The translations under genes were made by a program, and so were the position numbers. From Bacteroides sp. (lineage in GTDB: Bacteria > Bacteroidota > Bacteroidia > Bacteroidales > Muribaculaceae), in the NCBI GenBank assembly GCA_014801535.1, contig JAAVEA010000031.1, positions 18,299 to 82,298 on the forward strand: a stretch of DNA of 64,000 nt. The letters run 5' to 3'. The notes beneath the pieces were generated by a model. That model worked only from the letters and a program-made list of their open reading frames with translations. It did not search any database and was not told the origin of the DNA. This document shows positions 29,440-38,341 of this stretch, piece after piece. The first letter of the stretch is position 1. The number at the start of each line of letters is the position of its first letter.

Positions 29440-29448
29440 AACCAAATT

Positions 29449-29525
29449 AGCCGGCATCAACGCATACCGGCTTAAAAACAGACGAAAATCATTCCGGCAT
29501 CGGGAACGGATGTTCCCGGTGTCGG
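29449..29525 (+). other. two intercistronic hairpins between acpP and fabF
   Basis: First hairpin: AGCCGG (29449-29454) / CCGGCT (29467-29472), followed by TAAAAAC. Second: a 14-bp stem with two G-T pairs, arms 29494-29507 and 29512-29525, loop GGAT. Neither has a proper T-run. They may protect the acpP part of the mRNA or partly reduce read-through, giving more carrier protein than synthase. This is inference. Confidence 0.5.
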
Positions 29526-29547
29526 ATTCCAAACATAAAATCCGGAT

Positions 29548-30813
29548 ATGGAATTAAAAAGAGTTGTAGTAACCGGTCTCGGCACCTTGTCACCGATCGG
29601 CAACGATGTTGCGACAACATGGGAAAACGCCAAGAAAGGCGTGAGCGGGGCAGGCCCGATTACACACTTCGACGCCAGCAAGTTCAAGACACAGTTTGCA
29701 TGTGAGGTAAAGGATTTTGATCCTTCCGCTCATTTCGACCGCAAGAAAGCACGCCAGCTTGATCTTTATGCAATGTATGCTCTTGTAGCTGCAGACGAAG
29801 CGATCGCTGACGCAGGTCTTGAAAACGAAGGAATCGACAAAGACCGTGTGGGTGTGATCTTTGCAGCCGGTATCGGCGGTCTTCACACATTCGAAGAGGA
29901 GGCAGGCTACTTTGCGCTCCATGGAGAAGAGCAGGGACCCAAATACAATCCTTTCTTCATCCCTAAGATGATTGCCGACATCGCCGCAGGTCAGATTTCT
30001 ATCGACCATAGTTTCCGCGGCCCGAATTTCGGCACTGTTTCAGCATGCGCGTCATCAAACAATGCCCTCATCGATGCCTTCAACTATATCCGCCTCGGCA
30101 TGGCAGATGCCATTGTTACAGGAGGAGCTGAAGCCGCAGTCTTCCCTGCGGGAGTTGGCGGATTCAACTCTATGAAGGCCCTTTCCACCCGTAATGACGA
30201 TGCCCAGGGTGCTTCTCGTCCGTTCAGCGGAAGCCGTGACGGTTTCGTGATCGGTGAAGGCGCGGCAGCTCTCGTGCTCGAAGAGCTTGAGCATGCAAAA
30301 GCGCGCGGTGCTCATATTTATGCGGAAGTGGCAGGCGCGGGAATGAGCGCGGATGCCTATCACATCACCGCTACTCACCCGGAGGGTCTCGGTGCGAAAC
30401 TCGTTATGGAGAATGCACTTAAAGATGCAGGCATGAAACCCGAGGATATCGACTACATCAACATGCACGGCACATCAACTCCCGTAGGAGACCGCTCGGA
30501 AGCAAAAGCTGTGGTTGAAGTGTTCGGCGACCATGCCTACAAGATGAACCTCAGCTCCACAAAATCAATGACAGGACACCTTCTCGGTGCAGCCGGAGCA
30601 ATTGAAGCCCTCTTCAGCATCAAAGCAATGAACGACGGCATTGTGCCTCCCACAATCAACCACGTAGAGGGAGACAATGATCCTGAAATCGACTATAACC
30701 TCAACTTCACTTTCAACGAACCTCAGAAACGTGAAATCAAAGCCGTGCTTTCCAATACCTTCGGATTCGGCGGCCACAACGCTTCTGTAATCTTCAAGAA
30801 ATACGAGGAATAA
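29548..30813 (+). CDS. fabF: beta-ketoacyl-ACP synthase II
   Basis: A 421-residue thiolase-fold enzyme. The catalytic triad is visible: Cys in VSACASSNNALIDA (near residue 171), His in NMHGTSTPVGD (near 311) and His in KSMTGHLLGAAGA (near 347). The C-terminal FGFGGHNASVIF is also typical. It elongates acyl-ACP by condensation with malonyl-ACP. Encoded directly after its carrier protein. Confidence 0.97.
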   Translation: MELKRVVVTGLGTLSPIGNDVATTWENAKKGVSGAGPITHFDASKFKTQFACEVKDFDPSAHFDRKKARQLDLYAMYALVAADEAIADAGLENEGIDKDRVGVIFAAGIGGLHTFEEEAGYFALHGEEQGPKYNPFFIPKMIADIAAGQISIDHSFRGPNFGTVSACASSNNALIDAFNYIRLGMADAIVTGGAEAAVFPAGVGGFNSMKALSTRNDDAQGASRPFSGSRDGFVIGEGAAALVLEELEHAKARGAHIYAEVAGAGMSADAYHITATHPEGLGAKLVMENALKDAGMKPEDIDYINMHGTSTPVGDRSEAKAVVEVFGDHAYKMNLSSTKSMTGHLLGAAGAIEALFSIKAMNDGIVPPTINHVEGDNDPEIDYNLNFTFNEPQKREIKAVLSNTFGFGGHNASVIFKKYEE

Positions 30814-30852
30814 AATAGCTTGGATTATCGATTAAATCGAGCTAAGATCTTT

Positions 30853-30892
30853 ATCAGGAGCATACTTGATTCTTTTCAGGTATGCTCCTGAT
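30853..30892 (+). terminator. terminator after fabF
   Basis: Perfect 13-bp stem: ATCAGGAGCATAC (30853-30865) and GTATGCTCCTGAT (30880-30892), followed by TAATTATGTTTTTAT. It ends the acpP-fabF unit before the gyrB promoter. Confidence 0.75.
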
Positions 30893-30941
30893 TAATTATG
30901 TTTTTATGCCTATATATCCCCTTAATGTCATATTTTTTTAT

Positions 30942-30949
30942 TATCTTTG
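30942..30949 (+). promoter_or_regulatory. -7 box of gyrB promoter
   Basis: TATCTTTG is an exact TAnnTTTG, 34 bp before the gyrB ATG. The -33 region is not clear. Confidence 0.55.
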
Positions 30950-30983
30950 TAAATTGAAGAAATAGAGCTTAAAAAGCTGAATT

Positions 30984-32945
30984 ATGGCAATAGAAGAAGA
31001 GAATAAGAAATCATATCAGGCCGATAATATCCAGGTGCTCGAAGGCCTGGAAGCCGTTCGCAAACGTCCTTCAATGTATATCGGAGACACCGGTGTGCGC
31101 GGTCTCCATCATCTTGTCTATGAAGTGGTGGACAACTCGATTGATGAGGCGCTTGCCGGCTATGCAAACCATATCGAGGTAACAATTCTTGAAAACAACT
31201 CGATAAAGGTTGTAGATAACGGTCGAGGCATCCCTGTTGACATGCACGAGAAGATGCACAAACCGGCTCTTGAAGTGGTTCTCACCGTGCTCCACGCAGG
31301 AGGAAAGTTCGATAAGGGTTCATATAAGGTTTCCGGTGGTCTCCACGGTGTGGGTGTGAGTTGTGTGAACGCCCTTTCCGACTATCTCCGAGCCGAGATT
31401 CACCGCGATGGTAAAGTGCATATGCAGGAATACGCCTTCGGAAAGCCCACAAGCGAGCTTTGCGTGATAGGAGAGACAGACCATACCGGAACAACAATAA
31501 TATTCCACCCGGACGCCACAATCTTCTCGGAAACAATCTATGATTACGAAACTCTGGCCAACCGTATGCGCGACCTCGCCTTCCTTAACGCCGGCATAAC
31601 GCTCAAACTTACCGATATGCGTGTGCTCGATGAAGAGGGCAATCCAAGAAGCGAGGTGTTCCACAGCGATGAAGGTCTGAAAGAGTTTGTAAAATATATC
31701 GATGAAGGGAAAACACCGCTCATTGAAGACATAATCCATCTCAACACTGAGAAAAACGGGGTGCCTATCGAGGTGGCTATGACATATAACACCGACTTCA
31801 ACGAGAATATATACTCCTACGTCAATAATATCAACACTATCGAGGGAGGAACCCATCTCACCGGTTTCAGACGCGGTCTCACCACCACACTCAAGAAATA
31901 TGCCGAAGACAACGGAATGCTTGAGAAAATGAAAATCGAACTTTCCAAGGAAGACTTCCGCGACGGTCTTACAGCAGTTATCTCCGTCAAGGTTGCCGAA
32001 CCGCAGTTTGAAGGTCAGACCAAAACAAAACTCGGTAACAATGAGGTGTCGGGAGCCGTGCAAAGCTCTGTGAGCGAAGCCTTGCGCATATATCTTGAAG
32101 AGCATCCAAATCAGGCAAAGACTATCGTAAACAAGGTTAAATTAGCAGCCGAGGCTCGCCACGCCGCATACTCAGCCCGTATGCGTGTTCAGAACAAAAG
32201 CTCCTTCTCCGGAGCAGGACTCCCCGGTAAACTGGCACCTTGCAAAAGCCGCGATGCGGTGGAATGCGAGCTCTTCCTTGTCGAGGGAGATTCAGCGGGC
32301 GGCTCAGCAAAACAGGGTCGCAACCCACATTATCAGGCAATCCTTCCCTTGCGCGGTAAGATTCTGAATGTGGAGAAAGCCAACGACAGCAAGGTTCTCA
32401 GCTCCGACGAAATTGTGAACATATATAAAGCCCTTGGAGTGACAATAGGCACCGAGGAGGATGAGAAGGCACCCAACATGACAAAACTGCGCTATCACAA
32501 GATAGTGATCATGACAGATGCCGATGTCGACGGAGCGCATATCGCAACACTCCTCATGACATTCTTCTATCGTCGCATGCGTCCGATAATCGAAAACGGT
32601 TATCTCTATATAGCCACTCCGCCGCTTTATAAATGCTCGCTGAAGAATAAGAAGAATGTAGAGGAATATTGCTGGACTGATCAGCAGGTGCAGCGCTTCG
32701 TAGACGATAAATGTAACGGTGAACGCAACCGTCTCGTGCTCCAGAGATATAAAGGTCTTGGTGAGATGAATCCCGAGCAACTTTGGGAAACCACTATGGA
32801 TCCTGAAAACCGTATGCTGAAGCAGGTGACTCTTACAAATGCAGCCGAGGCAGACCGCACTTTCAACGTTCTCATGGGAGAAGAGGTTGGCCCGCGCAGG
32901 GATTTCATCGAAACACACGCAACCTATGCTAATATTGATGCATAG
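30984..32945 (+). CDS. gyrB: DNA gyrase subunit B
   Basis: A 653-residue type IIA topoisomerase ATPase subunit. The start QVLEGLEAVRKRPSMYIGDTG and VVDNSIDEALAGYANHIEV are the GHKL ATP-binding region, with SGGLHGVGVSCVNALS as the glycine-rich lid. The Toprim domain carries EGDSAGGSAKQGR and the metal-binding DADVDGAHI. Total length is short, without the insert seen in E. coli GyrB, as usual in this phylum. It pairs with GyrA (not in the window) to add negative supercoils. Confidence 0.96.
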   Translation: MAIEEENKKSYQADNIQVLEGLEAVRKRPSMYIGDTGVRGLHHLVYEVVDNSIDEALAGYANHIEVTILENNSIKVVDNGRGIPVDMHEKMHKPALEVVLTVLHAGGKFDKGSYKVSGGLHGVGVSCVNALSDYLRAEIHRDGKVHMQEYAFGKPTSELCVIGETDHTGTTIIFHPDATIFSETIYDYETLANRMRDLAFLNAGITLKLTDMRVLDEEGNPRSEVFHSDEGLKEFVKYIDEGKTPLIEDIIHLNTEKNGVPIEVAMTYNTDFNENIYSYVNNINTIEGGTHLTGFRRGLTTTLKKYAEDNGMLEKMKIELSKEDFRDGLTAVISVKVAEPQFEGQTKTKLGNNEVSGAVQSSVSEALRIYLEEHPNQAKTIVNKVKLAAEARHAAYSARMRVQNKSSFSGAGLPGKLAPCKSRDAVECELFLVEGDSAGGSAKQGRNPHYQAILPLRGKILNVEKANDSKVLSSDEIVNIYKALGVTIGTEEDEKAPNMTKLRYHKIVIMTDADVDGAHIATLLMTFFYRRMRPIIENGYLYIATPPLYKCSLKNKKNVEEYCWTDQQVQRFVDDKCNGERNRLVLQRYKGLGEMNPEQLWETTMDPENRMLKQVTLTNAAEADRTFNVLMGEEVGPRRDFIETHATYANIDA

Positions 32946-32972
32946 TTATAGAGCTACTATGATTTAGAAACT

Positions 32973-33021
32973 TTTTTTGGAGATAAGAGATAAAGACTCT
33001 TTATCTCTTATCTCCAAAAAA
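32973..33021 (+). terminator. terminator after gyrB (22-bp perfect stem)
   Basis: Perfect inverted repeat with 22-bp arms (32973-32994 and 33000-33021) and a 5-nt loop GACTC. T-run on the left and A-run on the right make it bidirectional in principle, but it mainly serves gyrB. Confidence 0.8.
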
Positions 33022-33077
33022 TTTAAAACTTAAATATCAGCGCCTTATATAATCGCTGATATTTTTTTTCAAAAAGA

Positions 33078-33109
33078 TTTGGTAGTCTCGGAAAAAAGAA
33101 CTAACTTTG
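33078..33109 (+). promoter_or_regulatory. promoter of tRNA-Asp
   Basis: TTTG at 33078-33081, a 20-bp spacer, and TAACTTTG at 33102-33109: both boxes match the Bacteroidota consensus exactly. Transcription would start about 40 nt before the tRNA. Confidence 0.7.
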
Positions 33110-33153
33110 CATTCGCAAACGGGAAGGAAAGCCTGACCGGAAATAAAATCCTT

Positions 33154-33227
33154 GGTGCGGTAGTTCAGTTGGTTAGAATACATGCCTGTCACGCATGGGG
33201 TCGCGGGTTCGAGTCCCGTCCGCACCG
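33154..33227 (+). tRNA. tRNA-Asp (anticodon GTC)
   Basis: A 74-nt cloverleaf: acceptor GGTGCGG paired with CCGCACC, D arm with AGTTGGTTA, anticodon stem CATGC/GCATG with loop CTGTCAC holding GTC, and T arm GCGGGTTCGAGTCCCGT. The discriminator base is G, as expected for tRNA-Asp. CCA is not encoded. It has its own promoter upstream and a hairpin terminator 13 nt downstream. Confidence 0.96.
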
Positions 33228-33240
33228 CTGAGGAGAGAGG

Positions 33241-33285
33241 AAGAGCAGCATTGTTAACATTTTTGTTACGTGCTGCTCTTTTTCG
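33241..33285 (+). terminator. terminator after tRNA-Asp
   Basis: A 10-bp stem AAGAGCAGCA (33241-33250) / TGCTGCTCTT (33271-33280) with a 20-nt loop that itself contains GTTAACA/TGTTAC pairing, followed by TTTCG. Confidence 0.8.
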
Positions 33286-33331
33286 TTATAGGAAATGATA
33301 GGGGCTTGGGGCCGGATAAGCCATTATGCTT

Positions 33332-34597
33332 TTACGAATTGATCAGGTCAATGTAAGCTTTTGCCACTCTATCTTCATTAAACCGATTGAAAGCACTCTT
33401 CCACATCCTTTCCCTTGTCTCCTTAAACGAGGGGGAGATACCCTTTTCATAAGCCCACACAAGCCCTTCAGCTATATTTTCTGCCCTGTTCTTCAACACG
33501 TCGCTCCATTCCACAAGGAAGCCCGTAGAAAGATGGTCTATTATATCAGCTTGTCCACCGCGCGAAAAAGCTACAGGTATGCACCCATATGCCTGACCCT
33601 CGACAAGAGTGCCGGGGAGAGTTTCATAATGTGAAGTAGAGACTACACATTCCGCATCTTCATAAACTTTTCTCAACGCATCCCTGCCGGAGATACGACC
33701 GAGATGAGTATGAGATATTGCTATGCCATCGAGCGATCGCGGATCTTTTGCTTCTCCGAATGTGACAAGTCGCATGCGTGCCGCCAGCTCCGGATATTTC
33801 TCTCTCAACACCCGTGTAGCCTCCACGAGGGTAGGAAGGCCTTTCACAGTGTCATCTAATCGGGCAGCTCCGAAGAGAATCCTGAATTCTCGATTCTCAG
33901 TCGCTGGAGAAACACCTTTTTTTACCTTATATTCTTTATTTTCAAAAGGAAAAGCATTAGGTATAACGGTGGGACGCACGCCATTGAATAAAGTCGACCT
34001 CATTCCTCGGTCGGCAAGCCAGTTGCTGACTGCCACAAAATGGATGTCGGCCTCTGAATAGAGTCTGGTTTTACGCTTCTGCGTCCTTTCAGCAAGTTTC
34101 TTATCAAGAGCACGCTTCAATAGAGGGCAGCAGTCACATACAGTTTCGTATCTATCGCATTCTCCGGAATGATGACATATTCCGGTAAAGCACCACATAT
34201 CGTGCATGGTCCAGATTATTTTCTTCCCTGCGCGTGCCAATCTCCTGATACCGTTTAAAGATAGCATCCCCTGGTTGATCCAGTTGAGCATAATCACGTC
34301 CGCTTCTCTCACCACAGAATTATGCAGAAGGTCAAGACCATCGGAAGCCGTGTCGATCTTGAAAAGAGTGTCGCGGTCAAAACCGTTTTCAATAAAAATT
34401 TTCAAACGCTCCTCAAGAAAGGGGATTCTGCATTTCAACTCCGAAGCAGCCTCCACAACATAGGGGGAATCGCTCAGTTTCTCCACGACAACCATACGCG
34501 CGTCCATGCCGGCCCGACGTAATGCTTCCATAAGACGGAAGCTCACCACGGCAGCTCCACCCGTTGAATCCGATTTATTAATAATGGCAATCTTCAC
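33332..34597 (-). CDS. glycosyltransferase family 4 protein
   Basis: A 421-residue GT-B enzyme read on the minus strand. It starts MKIAIINKSDSTGGAAVVSFRLMEALR, an opening common in GT4 enzymes of surface polysaccharide loci. A cysteine-rich patch (CHHSGECDRYETVCDCCPLL, about residues 159-178) is typical of a GT4 subgroup in Bacteroidales. The donor site region is DAECVVSTSHYETLPGTLVEGQAYG near 350, where the usual E-x7-E is E-T-L-P-G-T-L-V-E. Donor and acceptor are unknown. Its start overlaps the folA stop by 4 bp, so the two are cotranscribed, an unusual partner for a glycosyltransferase. Confidence 0.87.
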   Translation of the reverse strand: MKIAIINKSDSTGGAAVVSFRLMEALRRAGMDARMVVVEKLSDSPYVVEAASELKCRIPFLEERLKIFIENGFDRDTLFKIDTASDGLDLLHNSVVREADVIMLNWINQGMLSLNGIRRLARAGKKIIWTMHDMWCFTGICHHSGECDRYETVCDCCPLLKRALDKKLAERTQKRKTRLYSEADIHFVAVSNWLADRGMRSTLFNGVRPTVIPNAFPFENKEYKVKKGVSPATENREFRILFGAARLDDTVKGLPTLVEATRVLREKYPELAARMRLVTFGEAKDPRSLDGIAISHTHLGRISGRDALRKVYEDAECVVSTSHYETLPGTLVEGQAYGCIPVAFSRGGQADIIDHLSTGFLVEWSDVLKNRAENIAEGLVWAYEKGISPSFKETRERMWKSAFNRFNEDRVAKAYIDLINS

Positions 34598-35184
34598 TGT
34601 TTCCTAATCTTGGTTAAGAATCTATATTTTATGCCGTTTTTTGAAGTGAGTATCTCCGACTCATCTGTAGATTCCCAATCGGCATCCGGAAGAGCCGGAA
34701 AGAATGCATCTGCATCATCGGCATCCGCATCTACCATTGTAATAAACACTTTCGACCAGAATGGAACAGACTGTTCATATATCTGAGCCCCTCCAATAAT
34801 AAAAGGAATTTCCCTACAGGCATCCACAGCCTCTTCAATCGACCCGAACACCTCAGCCCCGTCGGCATGATAGGCCGGATTTCCCGACACCACTATATTT
34901 CTTCTTCCCGGCAAAGGGCGCTTTGGAATAGATTCCCATGTCTTGCGGCCCATAATCACCGGATGTCCCATGGTCAATTCCTTGAAATGACGCAGGTCTT
35001 CAGGAAGATGCCATGGCATGTCACCGTTTCTCCCGATAGCATTATCACAGTTCATGGCCACGATAGCCCATACTTCTCGTCTGCGGGAAGTGCGGGAATT
35101 GAACGTAGAGAAAGGATGCAGCTGCAGCAGATCTTTTTCCGAAATCATATCCGGATCAGAGGGGAAAAGAACGGATGTTTCCAT
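34594..35184 (-). CDS. folA: dihydrofolate reductase
   Basis: A 196-residue protein on the minus strand. The DHFR core starts near residue 37 (VWAIVAMNCDNAIGRNGDMPWHLPEDLRHFK) with the Met20-loop region and the catalytic acidic residue in LPEDLRHF. It then shows VIMGRKTWESIP, RRNIVVSG and FIIGGAQIYEQ. It reduces dihydrofolate to tetrahydrofolate with NADPH. About 36 residues precede the core, more than in a standard 160-residue enzyme. The internal ATG at residue 12 would shorten this, and no ATG lies next to the core. The downstream glycosyltransferase overlaps it by 4 bp. Confidence 0.93.
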   Translation of the reverse strand: METSVLFPSDPDMISEKDLLQLHPFSTFNSRTSRRREVWAIVAMNCDNAIGRNGDMPWHLPEDLRHFKELTMGHPVIMGRKTWESIPKRPLPGRRNIVVSGNPAYHADGAEVFGSIEEAVDACREIPFIIGGAQIYEQSVPFWSKVFITMVDADADDADAFFPALPDADWESTDESEILTSKNGIKYRFLTKIRKQ

Positions 35185-35314
35185 TTATCAGGAGTGTTGA
35201 TGATGATTGAATAGGGGAGATGAACAGTTATGACGAATGATCCGGACAGCAGTCTTACACCTTTAATGATGAAAAAAATCTCCGGAATCTTCGTAAAGTT
35301 AATAAAAATTTCCC

Positions 35315-35322
35315 TAAATTTG
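35315..35322 (+). promoter_or_regulatory. -7 box of the Na/Pi cotransporter promoter
   Basis: TAAATTTG is an exact TAnnTTTG, 98 bp before the ATG at 35421, in the divergent gap shared with folA. The -33 element is unclear. The leader holds a 12-codon ATG reading frame whose TAA overlaps the real ATG closely (TAAATG), a possible uORF. Confidence 0.45.
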
Positions 35323-35420
35323 CGGAAAAGGAGGATAATAAAGCCTTCAGGCAATAGAAAATCCGGAAGATTATCAAAGCCATGACCATAATAAATGAAA
35401 GTCACAAAAAATCCAAATAA

Positions 35421-37211
35421 ATGAATTATAGCATAATAGACTTCATAAGCCTATTAGGAGCGGTGTGCCTGTTCCTCTATGGCATGAAGGTAATGAGTGA
35501 GGGTCTGCAGAAAGTGGCCGGCGACAGGCTGCGTAATATCCTCGGAGCAATGACCCGCAACCGTGTAGCCGGTGTATTGACCGGTATAGCCATTACCGCC
35601 CTTATCCAGAGTTCAAGTGCATCTACCGTAATGGTTGTGAGCTTCGTGAATGCGGGTCTCATGACTTTGCAACAGGCCATGGCGGTGATTTTCGGTGCCA
35701 ATGTCGGCACTACCGTCACCACATGGATCATCTCGGCTTTTTCTTTCGAAGTCAGCATCTCCGATTACAGCATCCTGCTTCTTGCCATAGGCGTGCCCAT
35801 GCTGTTCATGAAAAAGAGCGGTTACAAGAGCTTCGGTGAGTTTCTTATCGGATTCTGCTTCCTATTCATGGGTCTTGACCTTATCAGCCGCTATGTGCCG
35901 AATCTTCAGGAAAATCCCCAGATGCTGGAATTCGTTACCAACTATACCCAGCTTGGTGTCGGATCTATCCTCATATTCTTCGTTCTCGGTATAGTGGTGA
36001 CGATGGTGGCCCAAAGTTCTGCCGCCACATTTGCCATCACCCTTATAATGTGCTCGCAGGGATGGATTTCATTCTCTCTCGGATGCGCCATAATCCTGGG
36101 TGGAAACATCGGAACGACCATCACACCGGTGCTCGCCTCATTAAGCGGTAATCTCGCAGCAAAACGAACCGCGATGGGCCATGTGCTCTTCAATGTGCTC
36201 GGTTCCATAATAGCCCTTTGTGTTTTCCAACCTTTCGTGGAACTTGTGGGCGATATAACAAAGGCCTGCAACGGCATCAATCCTCTTGACATAAGTAAGG
36301 CTCAGGAAGCCGGACTCGCTGATTCTACCCTTCTCAATCCGAAAGGCGGTCTGACTTCAGCCGCACAGGGATGCATAGCCTTCGGTCTGGCAATGTTCCC
36401 GACAGTCTTCAATGCCGTCAACTTGTTGATAATGATATGGTTCACAAAACTATACGTTAAGATTGTATGCTGGATTATGCCTGCTCACCATAAAGATGAA
36501 GAGGAAGATTTCTCACTCAAATTCATCGGACGCGGAATCCTTTCTGCTTCCGAGCTCAATATAACGCAGGCTCAGAAAGAGATTTATCTCTACGGACAGC
36601 GTGTCGACAGGATGCTGACTATGGCCCGGGAGCTTATACATATGGATCCTTCCGATGATAAATACACCAAGACCTATTCCCGTCTTGAAAAATATGAAGA
36701 GATTTCCGACAAGATGGAGATTGAGATAGGAAGCTATCTGAATAAAGTGTCGGAAGGGCGTCTTTCCCCGGAAGGTAAGATGCGGATTGCAGGGATGCTC
36801 CGCATAATCAGCGAGATTGAATCTATCGCCGACGGATGTTTCAATGTAGCAAAGACATTGGGTAGAAAGAACCAGATTCAGGTTAAATTCGACGAACCGG
36901 TGCTCAAGGAGATCGACACGATGTTTGATCTCGTTTCAGACGCGATGGCGAATATGCTTGAAATATTGAAGGAGATGGAGACTCCCGATGGAGCGCTGGT
37001 GGTGAAGGCCTACAACCGCGAGCGTGAGATCAATAATCTGCGTAATAAACTTCGTGATGGCAATATATTCAATATCAATAATAAAACCTACGACTATCAG
37101 GAAGGCATATTCTTCATGGATCTTATCGGCGAAGCTGAAAAGTTAGGCGATTACATGATAAATGTGGTGGAAGGTGTGAAGCACCAGTTCAAACCCGCCG
37201 TAGCCGAATAA
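35421..37211 (+). CDS. Na+/phosphate cotransporter family protein with PhoU-like C-terminus
   Basis: A 596-residue protein. The first ~340 residues hold two inverted membrane repeats, each with the QSS signature of the Na/Pi family: TALIQSSSASTVMVVSF near residue 60 and MVAQSSAATFAITLIM near 195. The C-terminal ~200 residues are helical and charged, with a PhoU-like pattern (EKYEEISDKMEIEIGSYLNKV). It probably imports phosphate at the inner membrane driven by sodium; some relatives instead take part in regulation. It stands alone between folA and manC. Confidence 0.88.
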   Translation: MNYSIIDFISLLGAVCLFLYGMKVMSEGLQKVAGDRLRNILGAMTRNRVAGVLTGIAITALIQSSSASTVMVVSFVNAGLMTLQQAMAVIFGANVGTTVTTWIISAFSFEVSISDYSILLLAIGVPMLFMKKSGYKSFGEFLIGFCFLFMGLDLISRYVPNLQENPQMLEFVTNYTQLGVGSILIFFVLGIVVTMVAQSSAATFAITLIMCSQGWISFSLGCAIILGGNIGTTITPVLASLSGNLAAKRTAMGHVLFNVLGSIIALCVFQPFVELVGDITKACNGINPLDISKAQEAGLADSTLLNPKGGLTSAAQGCIAFGLAMFPTVFNAVNLLIMIWFTKLYVKIVCWIMPAHHKDEEEDFSLKFIGRGILSASELNITQAQKEIYLYGQRVDRMLTMARELIHMDPSDDKYTKTYSRLEKYEEISDKMEIEIGSYLNKVSEGRLSPEGKMRIAGMLRIISEIESIADGCFNVAKTLGRKNQIQVKFDEPVLKEIDTMFDLVSDAMANMLEILKEMETPDGALVVKAYNREREINNLRNKLRDGNIFNINNKTYDYQEGIFFMDLIGEAEKLGDYMINVVEGVKHQFKPAVAE

Positions 37212-37258
37212 ATCAATATTTCAAAGCAAATCACACCTCAAAAATTCAGAAAACTATT

Positions 37259-38341
37259 ATGAATCACAGATATTGCGTTATAATGTGTGGGGGTGTAGGC
37301 TCCCGTTTCTGGCCTTTCAGCCGTAATGACAGGCCAAAACAGTTTCTTGATTTCTTCGGCACCGGACGCACTCTGCTGCAGATGACAGTCGACCGCATCC
37401 TGCCTCTGATTCCGGCCGATAATATAATACTTGTGACCAACAGTGCCTATGCCGGCATTATACGCGAACAGCTACCGGACATCAAGGAGAGCAATATTCT
37501 TCTCGAACCGGCACGCCGCAACACAGCTCCCTGCATATGCTGGGCCGCACACCATATTCAGGCTCTCGACCCGGAAGCTTCTATAGTGACTCTTCCTTCG
37601 GACCATCTTATCCTGAAGGAAGATATTTTCCGCGATGTTCTTGAAGAAGGTCTCCGGTTTGTGGAAGGGGGCGACCGCCTGCTTACCATCGGACTGCGTC
37701 CGGGGTCGCCGCATACCGGCTATGGATATATACAGCTCGGCCATCCTCTTGATGAATACCCTGGAATATGCAAGGTGAAATCATTCACCGAGAAACCCGA
37801 CCTTGAGATGGCCAGGGTATTTGTGGAAAGCGGTGAATTCTACTGGAATTCCGGAATGTTTCTCTGGACGGCAAAAAGCATTCTCAATGCTTTCAACAGG
37901 TTCGCACCCGAAACGGCCGCAATATTCCAGGAGGGTGAAAAAATGTATGGCACACCGCAGGAAACCGCTTTCATCGACACCGAGTTTCCACGCACCCCTT
38001 CTATCAGCATAGACTATGCCATAATGGAAAAGGCCGACAACGTTTATGTAAAGACAGCCGATATCGGATGGAGCGATCTCGGAAGCTGGAAAGCCCTTTA
38101 TGAAACCTCCCCAAAAAACCGTGATGGAAATGTGACGCAGAGGTGTAAGGTGCTTACTCACGAATGCCGCAACAATGTTTTTGCCGTTACAGGCGATAAA
38201 CTCGTCGTAGCCTCCGGACTTGAAGGATATGTAGTGGCCGAAAACAAAAATGCTCTTCTGATATATCCTATCTCGGAAGAGCAGAAAATACGTCAGGTTG
38301 TTAATGACGTACGCGCACGCTTCGGTGAAGATTACGTATGA
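37259..38341 (+). CDS. manC: mannose-1-phosphate guanylyltransferase
   Basis: A 360-residue nucleotidyltransferase. The nucleotide-binding N-terminus MCGGVGSRFWPFSRNDRPKQFLDF, the segment LLEPARRNTAPCICWAA, VKSFTEKPDLEMARVF and SIDYAIMEKADNVYV identify GDP-mannose pyrophosphorylase. It lacks the C-terminal isomerase domain of the bifunctional type. It makes GDP-mannose for surface glycans. Its TGA overlaps the next gene's first ATG. Confidence 0.93.
   Translation: MNHRYCVIMCGGVGSRFWPFSRNDRPKQFLDFFGTGRTLLQMTVDRILPLIPADNIILVTNSAYAGIIREQLPDIKESNILLEPARRNTAPCICWAAHHIQALDPEASIVTLPSDHLILKEDIFRDVLEEGLRFVEGGDRLLTIGLRPGSPHTGYGYIQLGHPLDEYPGICKVKSFTEKPDLEMARVFVESGEFYWNSGMFLWTAKSILNAFNRFAPETAAIFQEGEKMYGTPQETAFIDTEFPRTPSISIDYAIMEKADNVYVKTADIGWSDLGSWKALYETSPKNRDGNVTQRCKVLTHECRNNVFAVTGDKLVVASGLEGYVVAENKNALLIYPISEEQKIRQVVNDVRARFGEDYV

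Noticed and set aside
31211..31219. TGTAGATAA box inside gyrB
   Set aside because: Single occurrence within conserved coding sequence (VVDNG); it does not extend the intergenic cluster.
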